Notes: generated from the sequence alone by a model not told the origin. Shown: positions 1-21,333, counted from the first letter of the stretch. The stretch is DNA of 64,000 nucleotides from Linum tenue (GCA_946122785.1 CAMGYJ010000004.1:60458679-60522678), one strand, 5' to 3'. A program made the numbers and translations.

Positions 1-224
1 GACTTTAAAAAATGGAGACATAATTTCGATGCCACCTTAATGTCATACGAAATTTAGCATTTCAAATAATTTGTTAAATTTAGATATACATCATAAATAC
101 GTTGTCTTCAAATGACATTCTGACCAACGGGTCGGACACCAAGCTGGTATTATAAAAGGTGAAAGCCAAAATCCATTGCTTCCTTTCAAATTTTCTGCAT
201 CGAGAGTGTAAGTAGGAAATACGT

Positions 225-765
225 TTTTGTTTTCTTATTTCTTTCTTATTTATTCATAAAAAAGAGATACCACGGCGATTTGAACCATGACCACTTTAAA
301 GATAGGGAAGGGCTGTAATCAATCACACTACATATATTTGTTGTATCTTTTAAAAGAAAAATATACACAAACCTAAAATCTGAAAAATCATAGGACTTTT
401 ACAATAGTTAGCTAGCCACTAAATCTCCTATAAGTTCTTATTTGGTGAGTTGGTGGTTCAATTTTCATATTTTGATTATCTTAATTGTAGTTTAATACTT
501 AATTTACATTTTTATGAATATTATAAATAGAGGTTAACTTTAAAATTGCAACCCAAGTATCACTTGGTTGAATATTGCATATCAAATTGAAGTATTAAAT
601 AGGTCGAAACAATGTAAATTTTTATATTAGTATTAATTTTTAGAATTACTACGAAGATATCATATTCTAGTGCAGACTATATGGGACTGATTTGTTTTAA
701 CATTTTAGCCTGGTTAATCGCTAAGTTTTAAACATGTTCTAATCCAAAGTGATTAGATCCAATGA
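225..765 (-). repeat. Dispersed repeat with tRNA-like Pol III promoter motifs, copy 1
   Basis: Read on the minus strand, this stretch has a box-B-like GGTTCAAATC (plus 278-287), an upstream TAGTGTGATTG segment resembling box A, and an A/T-rich tail near 235-262. The same sequence recurs in the opposite orientation at about 38,918-39,430, including the shared segment around AATGATCATTGGATCC. The boundaries are approximate because the copies have diverged. A SINE-like or tRNA-derived origin is inferred from the boxes. No coding sequence is seen. Confidence 0.5.
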
Positions 766-1804
766 TCATTTACGAGATTGAGCTTAATTATTGGTTCATT
801 TCACCATTTGTTGACATGTTGATGAATTTCTAGAGCAATGACATATGTCTACGTCTACACACAATAGAATATATAAGTCTGAATGAGAAAAGTATTATCT
901 CATTCAAATTCCTCCAACAAGAGCGAAAGTATGAATAATATATTTTCCTTTACAATCATTGAACTTATTTATTTGTAGAAAATAGACAAGTATTGAAATT
1001 TGAACTAATGTTATTAAAAAAGACAAGACTCTTAAGCATGATTGTCAACCTAAGTTTGACATGATTGGTCGAATCAGTTTCGCCCAAACCTGAATATTTG
1101 TTAGGATGGTGGAGGTCCAGTTGGCTATCAACCCAAACTTGGTCAAACTAGGAAAACCAATCGAATTAGGAAACTGAGTCGATTCAACTAACTCATCTGA
1201 GCACCAGATCACTTCAAACCAACATCATTTTCAACAAATCTAATCACTAGCTCTGTTGACATGTCGTCCTTTTTCTTATCATAGACCCATGCAGCAGTGT
1301 ACATCAACAACCGGTGTTCGTTTATCCCATAATATCTTCCTCCTCGTTTAGTATCTACAGGCAATAACATAAGCCCCAACCATCTCAAAAGCCAACATAG
1401 TTCCTCAGTAGTAAATTTCATTTTCCTTCCAGCCGCAAGGTCACAACACCAAGCAACCACATCTCATACAAAGAATAAGCAAAAAGATTAGACGAACATG
1501 TATTTGAATTGAGACTTTGTGTGATTAACATAGACCAATTTTCTCAGTTGTATATACACTTGAAATCGAATTGGAAAAAAAGAGTAAAAAACATTGAGAA
1601 TGGAATATGATATGCAATGAAAAGAAGGAAAGAAAAACTAGAAAATGAAATGGAAAAAGATAAAAAGAAAAAGGCTAGAGATTTATAATTAAAGCGTCCA
1701 TTTCATGAAAGAAAAAAGTATAAAAATGAAATCCAATCCTCGTTGTATTATCATAGAAATTTCATAAATATCTAAGCATAATACATGTGGAACCAATTTT
1801 TTTT
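766..1804. other. AT-rich intergenic DNA, no gene recognised
   Basis: No gene can be supported here. An 83-codon open frame on the minus strand at 1,209-1,460 has no recognisable domain, and no splice context or promoter was found for it. The remaining frames are short and AT-biased. Confidence 0.6.
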
Positions 1805-2144
1805 TAATGCCTATTTTTTATCCAAACTTTTTTCACATTCTTTTATATTATCCAAAACTATCGAAATATAGAATGAGCCAAATGTTGATTTTCAACTAGC
1901 AATTTTGTTAGTAATATTGACTTGACAACATGATACTGACTTGGAATAGACTGATACACATGAAAGTCAACATTCCAAAATTTTAGTATTTTAACTAAGA
2001 AAAGAGTTATAAAATTATTAATGATAACGTAAAAATTACTAATATTTTGATGCATTGCGAAAGATTTGGCTAATTAATAGTATTTTAGTAGGTTTGGATA
2101 ATATAAAAAAATCTGAAAAATGTTTGGATAAAAAATAGACATTA
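1805..2144. mobile_element. Foldback MITE with about 57-bp terminal inverted repeats
   Basis: The left end (TAATGCCTATTTTTTATCC) and the right end (inverse of TAATGTCTATTTTTTATCC) pair over about 57 bp, covering 1,805-1,861 and 2,085-2,144 with few mismatches. The 230-bp centre is AT-rich and non-coding. The element lies in T-rich DNA, so the target duplication is ambiguous and the superfamily is not assigned. A 65-codon frame inside is a by-product of the AT-rich sequence. Confidence 0.65.
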
Positions 2145-2364
2145 CCATTTTTTTATATACCTGGATAAAGCTAGCCTAAACCAGGTTAATCTAATTAAGT
2201 TATTAATCCTTAACCCACTTAAACGAGTAATTGGTAGAAATCGAGTTACAACCTTTATCATAACAAATTTGACTAAACAAATTTATTATATATTTCTTAA
2301 TGAGTTATAGGTATAATGTACTCATCTATTGTATATATCTATCTATAAATTAAGCACTCTCTGA

Positions 2365-2921
2365 CAGTGTCGGAGGCAGAATCTAAAAGTATCTGTGTCC
2401 TCTTTTCATAATATAAAATAAATAAATAAATAAATATTTAAGAAATATAATTAAAACTAATAATATCTAAATCATTTATTCATATATATTAAAGAAATAC
2501 TAGACTATTACAATCATTATTTTCATAAGCAATCACAACGCATTTTCAAATTCTCAATGTATGCGACTAAGTAATCATTAGCAAATTGGTCGCAATTCGA
2601 CTTTGAAACTTGTTTTTAATATAGCTCAAAGCTGAAATTGTTCTTTCTACACTTGCAATTGTAATGAGTAGAGTCAAAACTAACTTTAGAAGACAAAGAG
2701 ATCGACTTTTAGGTACCGTGAATTTTGTTTATAGTGTGATACATTGATTTATGTTAGCTTTTAAACTTGAAATAACTTGTAGTGTAGTGATAAAACACTT
2801 TTATACTATCTAAAGTTGATGAGTGCAATCCTTAATTGATTCATATATATGGGGTATTTTATCTTACCCAGAAATTACCTGTGTCCCGGGACACATCCCA
2901 TGCCCCCTAGCTCCGCCTATG
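2365..2921. mobile_element. hAT-superfamily deletion derivative with perfect 8-bp target duplication
   Basis: The target duplication CTCTCTGA is present at 2,357-2,364 and 2,922-2,929. The element starts CAGTGTCGGAGG and ends CTCCGCCTATG, which are imperfect inverted ends of the CA(G/T)TGGCGGAG type. The 8-bp duplication and the hAT transposase remnant inside agree with each other. The element is a short internal-deletion relic of an autonomous hAT transposon. A shorter element with similar ends lies at 21,117-21,325. Confidence 0.8.
2522..2690 (-). pseudogene. hAT transposase C-terminal dimerisation domain remnant
   Basis: On the minus strand the translation contains ASVERTISALSYIKNKF followed, after a frameshift, by DYLVAYIENLKMRCD. 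This matches the hAT C-terminal dimerisation signature (A-S-x-E-R-x-F-S, then I-K-x-x-x-R-x-x-M, then L). The usual phenylalanine is isoleucine here. An in-frame stop lies between the two halves and nothing of the DDE catalytic core remains, so it is not functional. It sits inside the 557-bp element bounded by CTCTCTGA, confirming that element's family. Confidence 0.75.
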
Positions 2922-2929
2922 CTCTCTGA

Positions 2930-3821
2930 TGCACTACTGACATTTGGAAATGCATGCAATTTCGGTTTCCAAACATGTGTTTACTCAAATACTTCTATAT
3001 AACAGTAAATGACTCTCTAAATTTCACTTAGTATTCAATGAAAGATGATACGCATTTAATTTATTTATGAGTTCAAATATACCTCTATACCACTAAAACT
3101 ACAAGCATTGTGATATTTAGTGGTTCACTCACCTTTGCTTATGTTTTCATGTCATCGTTTGCAAATTTACTAATTTGAAATAAAAAAAATGAAGAAATTA
3201 AGATAATCTCATTTCGTAGTAAATTGAAAAGTCTCATGTGTAAGTGATACCTTAATGTGGATGTGGTGGCAATTGAACAAATAATACCAAACAGGACCTA
3301 AAAAATTCCCTCTAGTATGAATGACAAAAAACATCTTCCCAAACCCTTAAAACTAGTTAAATCATATTTGGTAATATCACTTATGGGTCATTGCAATAAA
3401 CAACCATTTAGTTTGGGTCTAAATTAGACCCATTACACTAGCTACCCAAAAGAAAATGAATGCCCTATTCTAATGTAATTTTTTGCAATTTTCTTAAGTG
3501 TATAGCAAACATAAATGGGGAAACACCAACATCGAATGTGTGAATTAGTTTAAGAAGAATAGCTAGATGGTCGATATCGTTTTTTCATATGTGTAATTAT
3601 ATGGATTCAAATAGACCTAAATTGTAAATTCGATCCAAATAGATGCTCTCTTGTTCTAACTCTCTCCTCTATTTCACCTGTCGGTAACTTAAAATAATCC
3701 GGCTAACGGATCGGGTTAGTTCTTCATTAATTATTCTCCTCTCCCATAATTTGCAGTTAAAAGTAATCATTAAAAAAGGTAAAAATCTGGAAACCGACAA
3801 ACAAGAGAGGGTGACGAATGT
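2930..3821. other. AT-rich intergenic DNA, no gene recognised
   Basis: No feature could be supported. There are only short AT-rich frames, with no repeat longer than simple A or T runs, between the hAT relic on the left and the next element on the right. Confidence 0.5.
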
Positions 3822-5339
3822 TAGGGGTGTTCAAATGGTTACCATGGTTATTACCAAACCAAATAAGGCTAAATTTCATTAACCATGGAATACAATATCA
3901 TAACCAAACCGTCCAAACTAATACAACAACCAAATTAACCAAACTAAAGTTTAATCAGTTTGGTTAATTGGTTAACCAGATTAACCAATATAAAATCTCA
4001 TTATCATTAAGTGAGAAAGTTTTCGGTTAATTTATCAATTCACAATTTATATAATGAATAAAATATAACAATCAACACATAGTTATAGTTAGGGATGGCA
4101 ATGGGGCGGGTTGGGGCGGGTTTTGTCAAACTCAAACCCATGGGTTTATCCGCCAAAAAAAACTCGGGGTAAAACCCGTTGGGTTTGAAAAACATAAACC
4201 CAACCCAACCCGCTGGGTATCCGTGGGTTCATGGGTACCCGTGGGTTTTTGTGGTAAAAAATTTACAATAACAAGTTTCTTTCAAAATAAAAGTTTAACA
4301 TCAATTTTCTCATACAAATTAATCATACAAAAAAGTAAATACACCAATTTAGAGCATACAAGCAAACCGCAAATGATCAATACAAATTGTTCAAAATTAA
4401 AAATAAACATCTATAAACAATAAGATTAATTGAAAGCTTCTTCCTAGTCAACTAAGTTTCTTCACTCTCCACTTCATCATATCAACTTCATTCTAAACAA
4501 TTAGAAATAACAAATTATACATGTCTCCACAAACATAAAGAATATTAGTTGTTTAAGGAAGATATATTATTTAGAATATTAAATATATCGGGAAAGTAAT
4601 TATATGTGTGGGCGGGTACCCATGGGGCGGGTTTACCTAAACCCAAACCCAACCCGACCCGGTTAATAGTGTAGCGGGTTTAAACCCGAACCCGGCCCAA
4701 AACCCATCAACATGGGTTTTACCCGTGTTGAGCGGGTTGGGTCGGGTGGGTACCCGTGGGTTCGGGTTTTGTTGCCATCCCTAGTTATAGTTGACCCTTA
4801 ACATAAATACATGCAACTAAGACAATTATCTTACGGTTAGTATATAAGTATTCATCTAACAAAAATTTATCACAATGATATGGGTTAATGAATTGTTGTG
4901 TTTGTTTGAATTGACTTAGGCTTTTAGCAATTTTCATAGGCTGAAAAAGACATTGCTTTCAAGTTTTCATCCAACATAATGTATGAGATTTATCTAAACT
5001 AGGCGTTCATATGTTGTGGTCTACACTCTACATATACAAATATACATTACAGGAACAATGTCAAGCTTTATATTTTATGAGTCTAAAAGGGATGAACGTT
5101 TAACTCTTGAGTGGTTATTCAAAGTATTAAGTATGTGTATATATTAGATATATGACTAATTATTTATCTGGTTAATTTGGTTTGGCTGGTTAGGAGTGTC
5201 TGAAACTAAACCAAACCACCTAAACTAAACAAGCTAAGAACTTTAATCAAACCAAATATCCAAATTAACCAAATCAAATTATCAAAATAGTACTGGTTAA
5301 AACAGTTATCATGATAACCACACCGTTTGAACACTCCTA
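3822..5339. mobile_element. hAT-like element, interrupted by a younger element
   Basis: The ends are TAGGGGTGTTCAAATGG at the left and the inverse of TAGGAGTGTTCAAACGG at the right, matching at 15 of 17 positions. The interior is rich in GGTTAACC/AACCAAA sequence. The flanks ACGAATGT and ACCGACGT agree at only 5 of 8 positions, so the target duplication is decayed or the ends are off by a base. A 694-bp element with its own perfect 8-bp duplication sits inside at 4,090-4,783. Without that insert this element is about 820 bp. No transposase was seen. Confidence 0.65.
4090..4783. mobile_element. hAT-type non-autonomous element, perfect 8-bp target duplication
   Basis: The termini TAGGGATGGCAA and TTGCCATCCCTA are perfect inverse copies. 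The flanking duplication GTTATAGT occurs at 4,082-4,089 and 4,784-4,791. The subterminal regions are rich in GGGCGGGTT and AACCCG repeats on opposite strands, typical of this kind of MITE. The centre is AT-rich with no coding sequence. The same termini bound the element at 21,965-26,542. The 8-bp duplication supports a hAT assignment. Confidence 0.9.
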
Positions 5340-5347
5340 ACCGACGT

Positions 5348-5944
5348 AGAGCTAGGAATCTAGGATCCAGTAAAAATTGTCACACCGACCTCCTGATATG
5401 CACGTGATATCCCCTCCTTCTTAAAACATTATTATTTCGCCACGTCACCTGTCCGTACATTTGGGTAACAATCGTCAGCTTAGATGCCTCCCTGTCATTG
5501 GTCCTTCAGCGATCCGCCTTCTACTGCAGTCACAACAGCGCCCCCCACAATAACTTCCCGAAATCACCCCTTCAATCTCACTGGAAATCCCAAAACTACC
5601 CTCCAGTTTTCGCCAACCAAAAATAAATCAGCAAAAAAACAAGGTAGGAAAGAAGGAAAAAAGAAAATAAAAAGGAGAAAGAGAAACTCCTCCCCAAAGA
5701 CTCATCATCGCTTTTTTTTTTCTTTCTTCTTTTTCTTTTGTCTTTTGGGTTTTTGCTTTCGCGAGCCCAGTTCCCGTCCTCGCTCGGGAGTGTGTCCTCT
5801 TTTCTTACCAGCCCGACCTCACGTCTGCGCCTTTCTTCCCGTCTCTCTCAAATTTTCTCCCCGATTCACGCTTCAGCTGCCGGATTCCTTCGATCGAGCC
5901 GGAGCGGCGTTTCCCTTGCTGCTTTTCATCCTGCACCGTCACTC
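5348..5944 (+). promoter_or_regulatory. Promoter and 5' leader of the UBP12/13 gene
   Basis: The 600 bp before the start codon shift from AT-rich to a pyrimidine-rich leader, with long T and CT runs at about 5,709-5,745, then a GC-richer stretch ending at the ATG at 5,945. Frames across 5,484-5,948 look like leader sequence rather than a protein. The transcription start was not located. Confidence 0.45.
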
Positions 5945-15016
<9,072 letters not shown>

Positions 15017-15530
15017 CCAGGAGACGATACAAGATTTGGGCGAAAACTGTTGCGCTGCTGAATGGATGGGATGTCTTATGTTATGTTCCTCTTGACCAAT
15101 GGAAAACAGCCACGTTGCGGTGATTTTTCCTGTTTCCTCGAGGAGGCGAGCAGCAGTATATGCTATGCTGAAGGCAAACAAGTGCAGCAGTGGGAACAAA
15201 GTGAATTTTTCGGCGTTTGCAGTTCCTCGCTGAGCAGCTGTTGGGACTTGGAATAGAAGAATATGTCTCCCCTTGGTGTAATTGTGTGCTTTTCCTTCTG
15301 TCTCTATATCAGTCTTTGTTACTTGGAAGTGATATAAATTGTTGATAGGTGATGACACACCCTGCCTGAGCCTCCACCGAAATTTCGCTGTTACGGAGCT
15401 AAGGGCATTTCCTTTTTTTTTTTCCCGGTTAGGGAGATTGTTTGGAGGCACTTGCTCTGGTTTTCCCTCTCCAGACATCATAGCTACCAGTGTAATTTAG
15501 TTGGTATATAAATTAAAAAAAAAAAAAAAG
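15017..15530 (+). other. Probable 3' untranslated region of UBP12
   Basis: T-rich, non-coding sequence follows the TAG, and an A run lies at about 15,514-15,529. The polyadenylation site was not identified. Frames on the minus strand here are antisense shadows. Confidence 0.4.
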
Positions 15531-16762
15531 ATTTTGAGAGGCAGAGGTGGGAGTGTTGTATACTGGGTATAGTTATATTGAGATTTGAGAGCTTGACACT
15601 TAATTCCGCCCTCGTTTTTATGCTGTCATTTTCCTCATTTTTGCTGGGATAGGAATAATTGGGACGCCAGATTGATGTTTATCCATCTGAATTTATTCCT
15701 GAAGTTGAAGGAAACGATATTCAGTCTGCAGGGTTCCCCGCCAAATCCATCAAGCAAACGACCCCCAAGAGTCTTGATTTTTTTTTAAGATTCGTTAGGA
15801 TATTGAACCATTAGTCATCTCCACGATCAGATGTTTCATGCGAATGAGCATCGGGCTTCATTTTGTTGTCTGTCTCTCGTCTACCTTTCAGACAAACATG
15901 AGCTGCTCTTGAAAGTAATCTAGAAAACCCCACTTGCTACTTACTACCTTCAATAGTTACTAAGGTCTTTGACGCAGCTTGGATGGTACATTTGGATTTT
16001 GGAGTCACCATCGTACCTCAATATGGATAACAACACGTAGCAAATGTATTGGTTTGGAACTAATTATCCCTCAGAGACACACAAGTTCATTCCTGAGTTT
16101 TAAGTAACTTACTTCATTGGCTCTCACATCGGCATATGTGGATGGCTAAATCCACGATTACCTGCAGAGAGAATGAATGAAGCAACCTTGTAACTGCCAG
16201 GAAAACACAGACATTTCATGATAGCAACAGACAACTTCAGACTTGCTCAACGGAGATTCTCAGATCTTTTGAGTCAACTAGCATCGGTAAAGTTTTGCAA
16301 TCCAATCAGCAGAAACATTGAGGGCAAAGTTGTTACTCAACCAAGTAGTGCTACTCACCTCCAGATGTTAAGTTGGCAAGGCAAACCTCTGAAAAATATT
16401 AGTAGTCTACCCTGCAAGAACAGCATTGAAGAGAAACAACCCTGCAAAAGGGGATTTCCATTGAACTGAAAGCTACTAAACCCTGATCCTTCAAACCCTA
16501 GGAAGGAACAAACAGGCAACAGCCATACATAGATGCCTTGAAATACATACATTCTACTGTGATTCTACAGCAAACAAACTTGTAGAGCTAAACATTATAG
16601 TATTTTGACACTAGATAGTTGCGATACAGTGGATCTTCCTCTTGTAAACTCTTGATGAATGCACTCTTTCTAGGCTCCCTTTCTTTCCTTCAAGTTGGAC
16701 TCTTACTTTCTTTGCATTTTGCCGCTACAAATAAGTATGTATAATATTATAATACTATTCAA
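15531..16762. other. Intergenic, no gene recognised
   Basis: About 1.2 kb between the protease gene and the tRNA gene. Only short frames without recognisable domains are present, and no repeat termini were found. Confidence 0.5.
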
Positions 16763-16835
16763 GCGCCTGTAGCTCAGTGGATAGAGCGTCTGTTTCCTAA
16801 GCAGAAAGTCGAAGGTTCGACCCCTTCCTGGCGCG
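16763..16835 (+). tRNA. tRNA-Arg (anticodon CCU)
   Basis: The 73-nt sequence folds as a cloverleaf: acceptor GCGCCTG/CTGGCGC, D stem GCTC/GAGC, anticodon stem TCTGT/GCAGA with loop TTCCTAA (anticodon CCT at 16,796-16,798), T stem GAAGG/CCTTC with loop TTCGACC, and discriminator G. The internal promoter boxes TAGCTCAGTGG (A) and GGTTCGACC (B) are intact, and a T run for Pol III termination follows near 16,848-16,856. One T-T mismatch sits at acceptor position 6. It decodes AGG arginine codons. There is no intron. Confidence 0.95.
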
Positions 16836-17065
16836 CTGTTTCTTTTGATTTTTTTTGCAAAGGTATCATAAAAAAGAAAACATTGCATTTGCATTCTCAG
16901 TCACAGAACTCTGAAAATGTACATCTCTTCTGTTTCATTTACAAACAGCTAAAAATCTGAGGGTTTATACACAATCTCTAAATGGCCCAAAATCTGCAAG
17001 GTTAGGAGAAACAGTTCCTTTTCAGTTTTCACCGATGAGTGAAGTGAAGTCTATTCCTGTTTTGT

Positions 17066-20000
17066 TCACGGGACGAAGATGTGGCCTCTGAGAGCATAAG
17101 CAGCCCTTTGAATCGCTCTAGCAGCCCGCCACACCTCGTGCTGGATAGCAGCTTCCTGCCCTGACCGGCCCATTGTCGTGCTTACCGAGAGTTCATGGAT
17201 GGCGTCAGCTATTCCCGGGAAGAAATCCAGTTTGCTCTTGTAGTCTCCATGAGGCCCGTAAATCTATTCCAACAAGTTTCACGCCACATCATTTAGGGGA
17301 ACACAGAGAGAACAATGCCAGAAATGGGAGGGGGGATTTTGGCAACTACTAATGATCTTACAAGATGTTTGAACCAATGCCTGCTTTGAATCCCATCTGC
17401 ATCGAGGAAGCCTCGTTCCGTGAGCATCAACCGATCGTTCAGGGCCCTTTGCTTCAATGCTGTCAACCCATCTCTGCCGTCTCCTTCTCGAAGTTGCTGC
17501 AATGCGGGGGTAGAGTAAATATTAAGTATTTAATGGTTCATCAACCTTTCGAAGTGGCATTTCCCTTAAAACCAACTTACCTTGACCTCATTTTCCGCTT
17601 CTTTAGCAGCAGACGCAAATTGTTCGATGGCCGAAACTAGAGGGTGAAGAGAAATGGTACTACCGTCCAGTAAGTTGCTCAACTCGTCTGTGTACTTCTG
17701 TGAGGAGAAACCGGGAAAACTTTTGTTCAGTAATTTCTTCCATGGGAATCCGCAGAAGTAACTGCAACGAGAGGGTCATAGACATTGTTCTTACAGATAA
17801 CTGTTGTGCATAGGAGACATAGTTGAATGGAATGATGGAGTCATCGGCCAAATGGAGTGCAATAAGTCCCCAGATTTCAGCGACTTAGAACAACAAACAA
17901 ACCACATTTGCACATCGTCAAGCTGAATTGTATAATATACTCACCGTGATTGAATTACCGCTAAATGTTCTCAGGAGACTACTTACTGGTAACATGACGA
18001 TGGAACAGTGGGTCGGCATGCTTCACCATCCACTCGTACGAGTCAAATGCAGTGTGATAGACTGGATATTCTGCAGAATAAGAATTCCCATCAGATTAGC
18101 CTACTTGCAGAAGAGAGGAGTAGTTCCACACTAAGATTCAAGAAACAGAAGCACGCGGTAAGTTTGATATTCAAACCTCTTCCGTAGAACAAATCGACGG
18201 AAGGAATCCCTCCATGTTGCAGAAACGGAGCAAAATCGGAGAACGCCCCACTGAGTCTCTCAATCTGCAATTCACCAACCACGAGGACTCTATAAAGTGT
18301 ACAATGTAGTAGACAGCAATACAATTACAAACCGAAATTAACTCATGTCACAATCCTTACACTGGTAGCTTGGTTCATGGCTGCCCATTTGTCATATATC
18401 GTAGCCCCAACGAAATCCGGATCCTTAACCTGAAAAAATTAGTCACATCCCCACCCTGTAAAAACCGGATGAAACAAAACAGAAACATCCATATAATAGT
18501 GCCTCGAAATTCCCTCATTCGCAGTCTCACCTTCTTTGTAACCTCGAAAAGAAGTTCGTCGAGCTGAGGAGTGGCAGCAGCATTGAACCCGGGACCTTGA
18601 ACAGCACAATCCACATTAAGATAGGCCACTGCCTTGGCACCCAAGTTAACAAGATTTTGTTCGACCCACTCCGTAGATCCTGCAAAGACCAATCAAACAT
18701 TTTCCAACAAACCCCAAAAAGGATGCTTGTGTGTCAAGAAACCGAACATTCGGCTCTAAAAAAATCTCGAAATGGAGGGTGGGATGAAACATTACCTACC
18801 ATACCGAACTCTTCCCCGTCCCAGCTGGACAGGACAATGGTCCGTCGAGGCCTCCATCCATTTCGCTGCAGAAGAGCGAACCTACGAGCAATGTCGAGCA
18901 ACGCCGCAGTGCCACTGTTCGGATCCACAGCTCCGTATGTCCACGCGTCCCTGTGGTTCCCCATTACCACGTAACGATCGGGCTCTTCCAAGCCTTTTAT
19001 CACGGCAAAGACATTCTGAATCGTCACCTCCTTCTTCTCTCCCTACGGCGTCGTTTCATGGTGAAAAATGAATCAACAAACAACATTGACCGGCCTCGTT
19101 TGACCAAATTCTAGAGATCGGGAAACTCGGCGCTAGGCGAGGCACGCGGGAAAAGGTTTGACAGCTAAAAGACAAAAAAAGAAAGGACAACAATCAACAA
19201 ATAGCCGACCTGATACGTCAAGTTGACCACAGTTGGACCAGGACCGACCCGCTGAGCGACAATCCCGGGTCCGACCCACCCGGGCGGCGCCGTTTGCCCG
19301 CCCAGCGACCGCAATATGACGTCAGCGTCCTCAAACGACAGCGGCAGCGATGGGATCCTCGGAAACCTCCCGGACGCTTCCGCTTCCTCCAAACCCAACC
19401 TCTCTCCGCCTCCGCCGCCTTCCTCCGCCGCCGCTGCCCACCCGGGGCTGAGCGGGTCCCCCATTCCGTTCATCACCGTTCCTCTCTCCACCCCTCCGCC
19501 GCCGCCGACGAATAAAAGCACCGCCGCCGCGCCTTCCCTCTCGGCAACCCGAACCACGCCGCCTCTGCTCAGCTCGCCGCCCTTCCTCGCCAGCACCACG
19601 CGCCCCTTCACGCGCACCCCGAGCGCCGCCAGCTGGCGGTAATCCTCCTCGCTTCCGGTGTTGACGTACACCACCTCCGCGTGCGCCGCGCCCGACGGTG
19701 AGTACGCGTGGTACGGCCTCACGACGGCGCCGTTTCGCCCCTCCTCTGTTTCCCCTGTTTTTTTCGCTCCTTCCTCCGCGAGGGAGAGGGCGACGGCGGT
19801 GCCGTTGGGGAATCGGGCGGTGAGGGAGGAGCGGATTGGGTAAGAGAGGAGGACTCTGTACGCGGCTCGGCGCGGGTCCAAATTGAGGCGGCGGAAGTGG
19901 GAGTGGACGAATTCCGCCGTGTCGGCGGAGGCGGGGGTTCCGGCGAGGTGGGGGCGGAGGGTGAGGTGGTGGAGGTAGGCGGAGACGGTGGCGTTGGTGG

Positions 20001-20283
20001 AGAGGGAGAGGAATTGTTCGCGGAAGCGGAGGGGTGTTTGTTGGGGCGGTGTGAGGAAGTCGGCGGCGGCGGTTGTTGTTGGGCTGTGGTGGTGGAGGAA
20101 GTAGAAGCCGAGGGTGACTAGGAGGAGGAGGAAGAGGATAGTGTAGAGAGGCGGCGGCGGAGTGGACGGCGGCGGCTTGATGGCGGAGAAGAATGAAGTG
20201 GCGGCGGTGGTGGAGCCGTGGGGCTTGGCGGTAGGCGGAGGCATGTTTCTTAAACGATTTGTAGCCGACGGCGGAGCAAACAA
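17066..20283 (-). CDS. AMP1: AMP1-type glutamate carboxypeptidase (M28 peptidase), 10 exons
   Basis: Membrane-anchored M28 metallopeptidase-like protein. In Arabidopsis, AMP1 lies in the ER, limits meristem size and affects microRNA-directed translation repression. Exons (5' to 3' on the minus strand): 20283-19210, 19042-18796, 18679-18531, 18429-18361, 18264-18177, 18070-17996, 17883-17795, 17697-17581, 17496-17362 and 17263-17066. They encode 746 residues; a second in-frame ATG at 20,244 gives 733, against about 705 in Arabidopsis. A proline-rich N-terminus precedes one transmembrane segment ([18 protein letters not shown]). Then come a PA domain, the peptidase core with zinc-site motifs [15 protein letters not shown] and SSWDGEEFG, and the TFR-type dimerisation domain ending GHIFVP. 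The first exon is GC-rich, which creates long antisense frames. Which ATG is used is unsure. Confidence 0.94.
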
Positions 20284-21108
20284 AGAGATTTAGACGACGG
20301 GGAAGGGAAATTTTGAGTAGCCAGAAAAAAAAAGGAACTTAGCTGGGTAAATCAGACATGGATGTCTGATGAGCTTCCCAATAATCCCCCACTGAAGAAT
20401 GAAAAACAATTAAGATATGATTAAATGAGAGGAGAGATTAGGGGGGGTAATATTGTCGTTATGTGGCGACAAAAACGTCATTAACATTTCAGAAATGGAA
20501 GAATATAATTATCTAGTTTGGCTGGTGAATTAATGTGATGGAGTCTGCTAATGAAACGCTCGTACGAGTAATTAGTTAGGACTTGAAAAACAGAAAGAGT
20601 CAAAGAGGTGAGTCGCACAATACTACCAAACAGTAGATAAGTGAAACGAACAGGAAGAGGAAGAAGGCGTAGCCAAGCCAAAAAGAATTCCAGCAGATGG
20701 TACGAACTACGAACTGGTCGGATGATGTCGTTTTCACGTGCCCACAACCCCACTCTTCTTACATAATAAAAGATAAATACTCACTGACCCACATGAACGG
20801 ACACCAGAACACTCTCATTATACTGCCACGTAAATGTGTGTGCAGTGGAAACGTTTAAACTCGATTTGATCGAATATTTCGCCCTAATTTTGAACAATAC
20901 CAACCTTTTTGTTATAGTTCATGTCTTCAAATCGCGCTTGATATTACCCCAAAAAAAAAAAAAAAAAAATCGACGCATGATTGTATCCGTGAAAGAGCCA
21001 AGGTCATGAGAATGAGATCGAGCCCACATGATAATTAGGTTTGTGTATCGTTTAATATCTCTATTTATATTATTATTATTATTAACTTTGTATATGGTTA
21101 GTTGGCAC
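20284..21108. other. Intergenic upstream of AMP1, no gene recognised
   Basis: This is presumably the AMP1 promoter region. It contains an A run at about 20,949-20,969 and short frames only. No transposon ends were found before 21,109. Confidence 0.4.
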
Positions 21109-21116
21109 TTGGCAGG

Positions 21117-21325
21117 CATTGGCGTAACCAGAAATATAATTTTGTGGGGTCCAAACATAACAAAATACGAAGTTTGTCTCGATAGTAAAATCATTGTCTC
21201 AGGAAGAGGGGGTTCGTGGTTCTAAATTTATTAACCCCGCCTTAAAAATCCACCATTATAATGTATATTCATTTTCCAAGTGAGGTCCATGGACCCCACA
21301 ACCCCCTCACCTAGCTCCGCCAGTG
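21117..21325. mobile_element. Short hAT-type MITE
   Basis: The ends are CATTGGCG at the left and CGCCAGTG at the right, flanked by TTGGCAGG (21,109-21,116) and TTGGCAGA (21,326-21,333), 7 of 8 identical. The subterminal GGGGTCCA/TGGACCCC segments are inverted copies. The termini resemble those of the hAT relic at 2,365-2,921, so it is probably a smaller member of that family. Non-coding. Confidence 0.7.
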
Positions 21326-21333
21326 TTGGCAGA

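Noticed and set aside
1209..1460. 83-codon minus-strand frame as a gene
   Set aside because: No recognised domain and no promoter or splice context in AT-rich repeat-bearing DNA. It cannot be excluded but is not supported.
1858..2055. 65-codon minus-strand frame as a small gene
   Set aside because: It lies almost wholly within a foldback MITE and is AT-rich with no motif.
16218..16469. 83-codon plus-strand frame near the tRNA gene
   Set aside because: No conserved motif and no support beyond being open.
19708..20121. 137-codon Gly/Glu/Val-rich plus-strand frame over AMP1 exon 1
   Set aside because: Antisense to a confidently assigned exon; the low-complexity composition comes from GC-rich codons.
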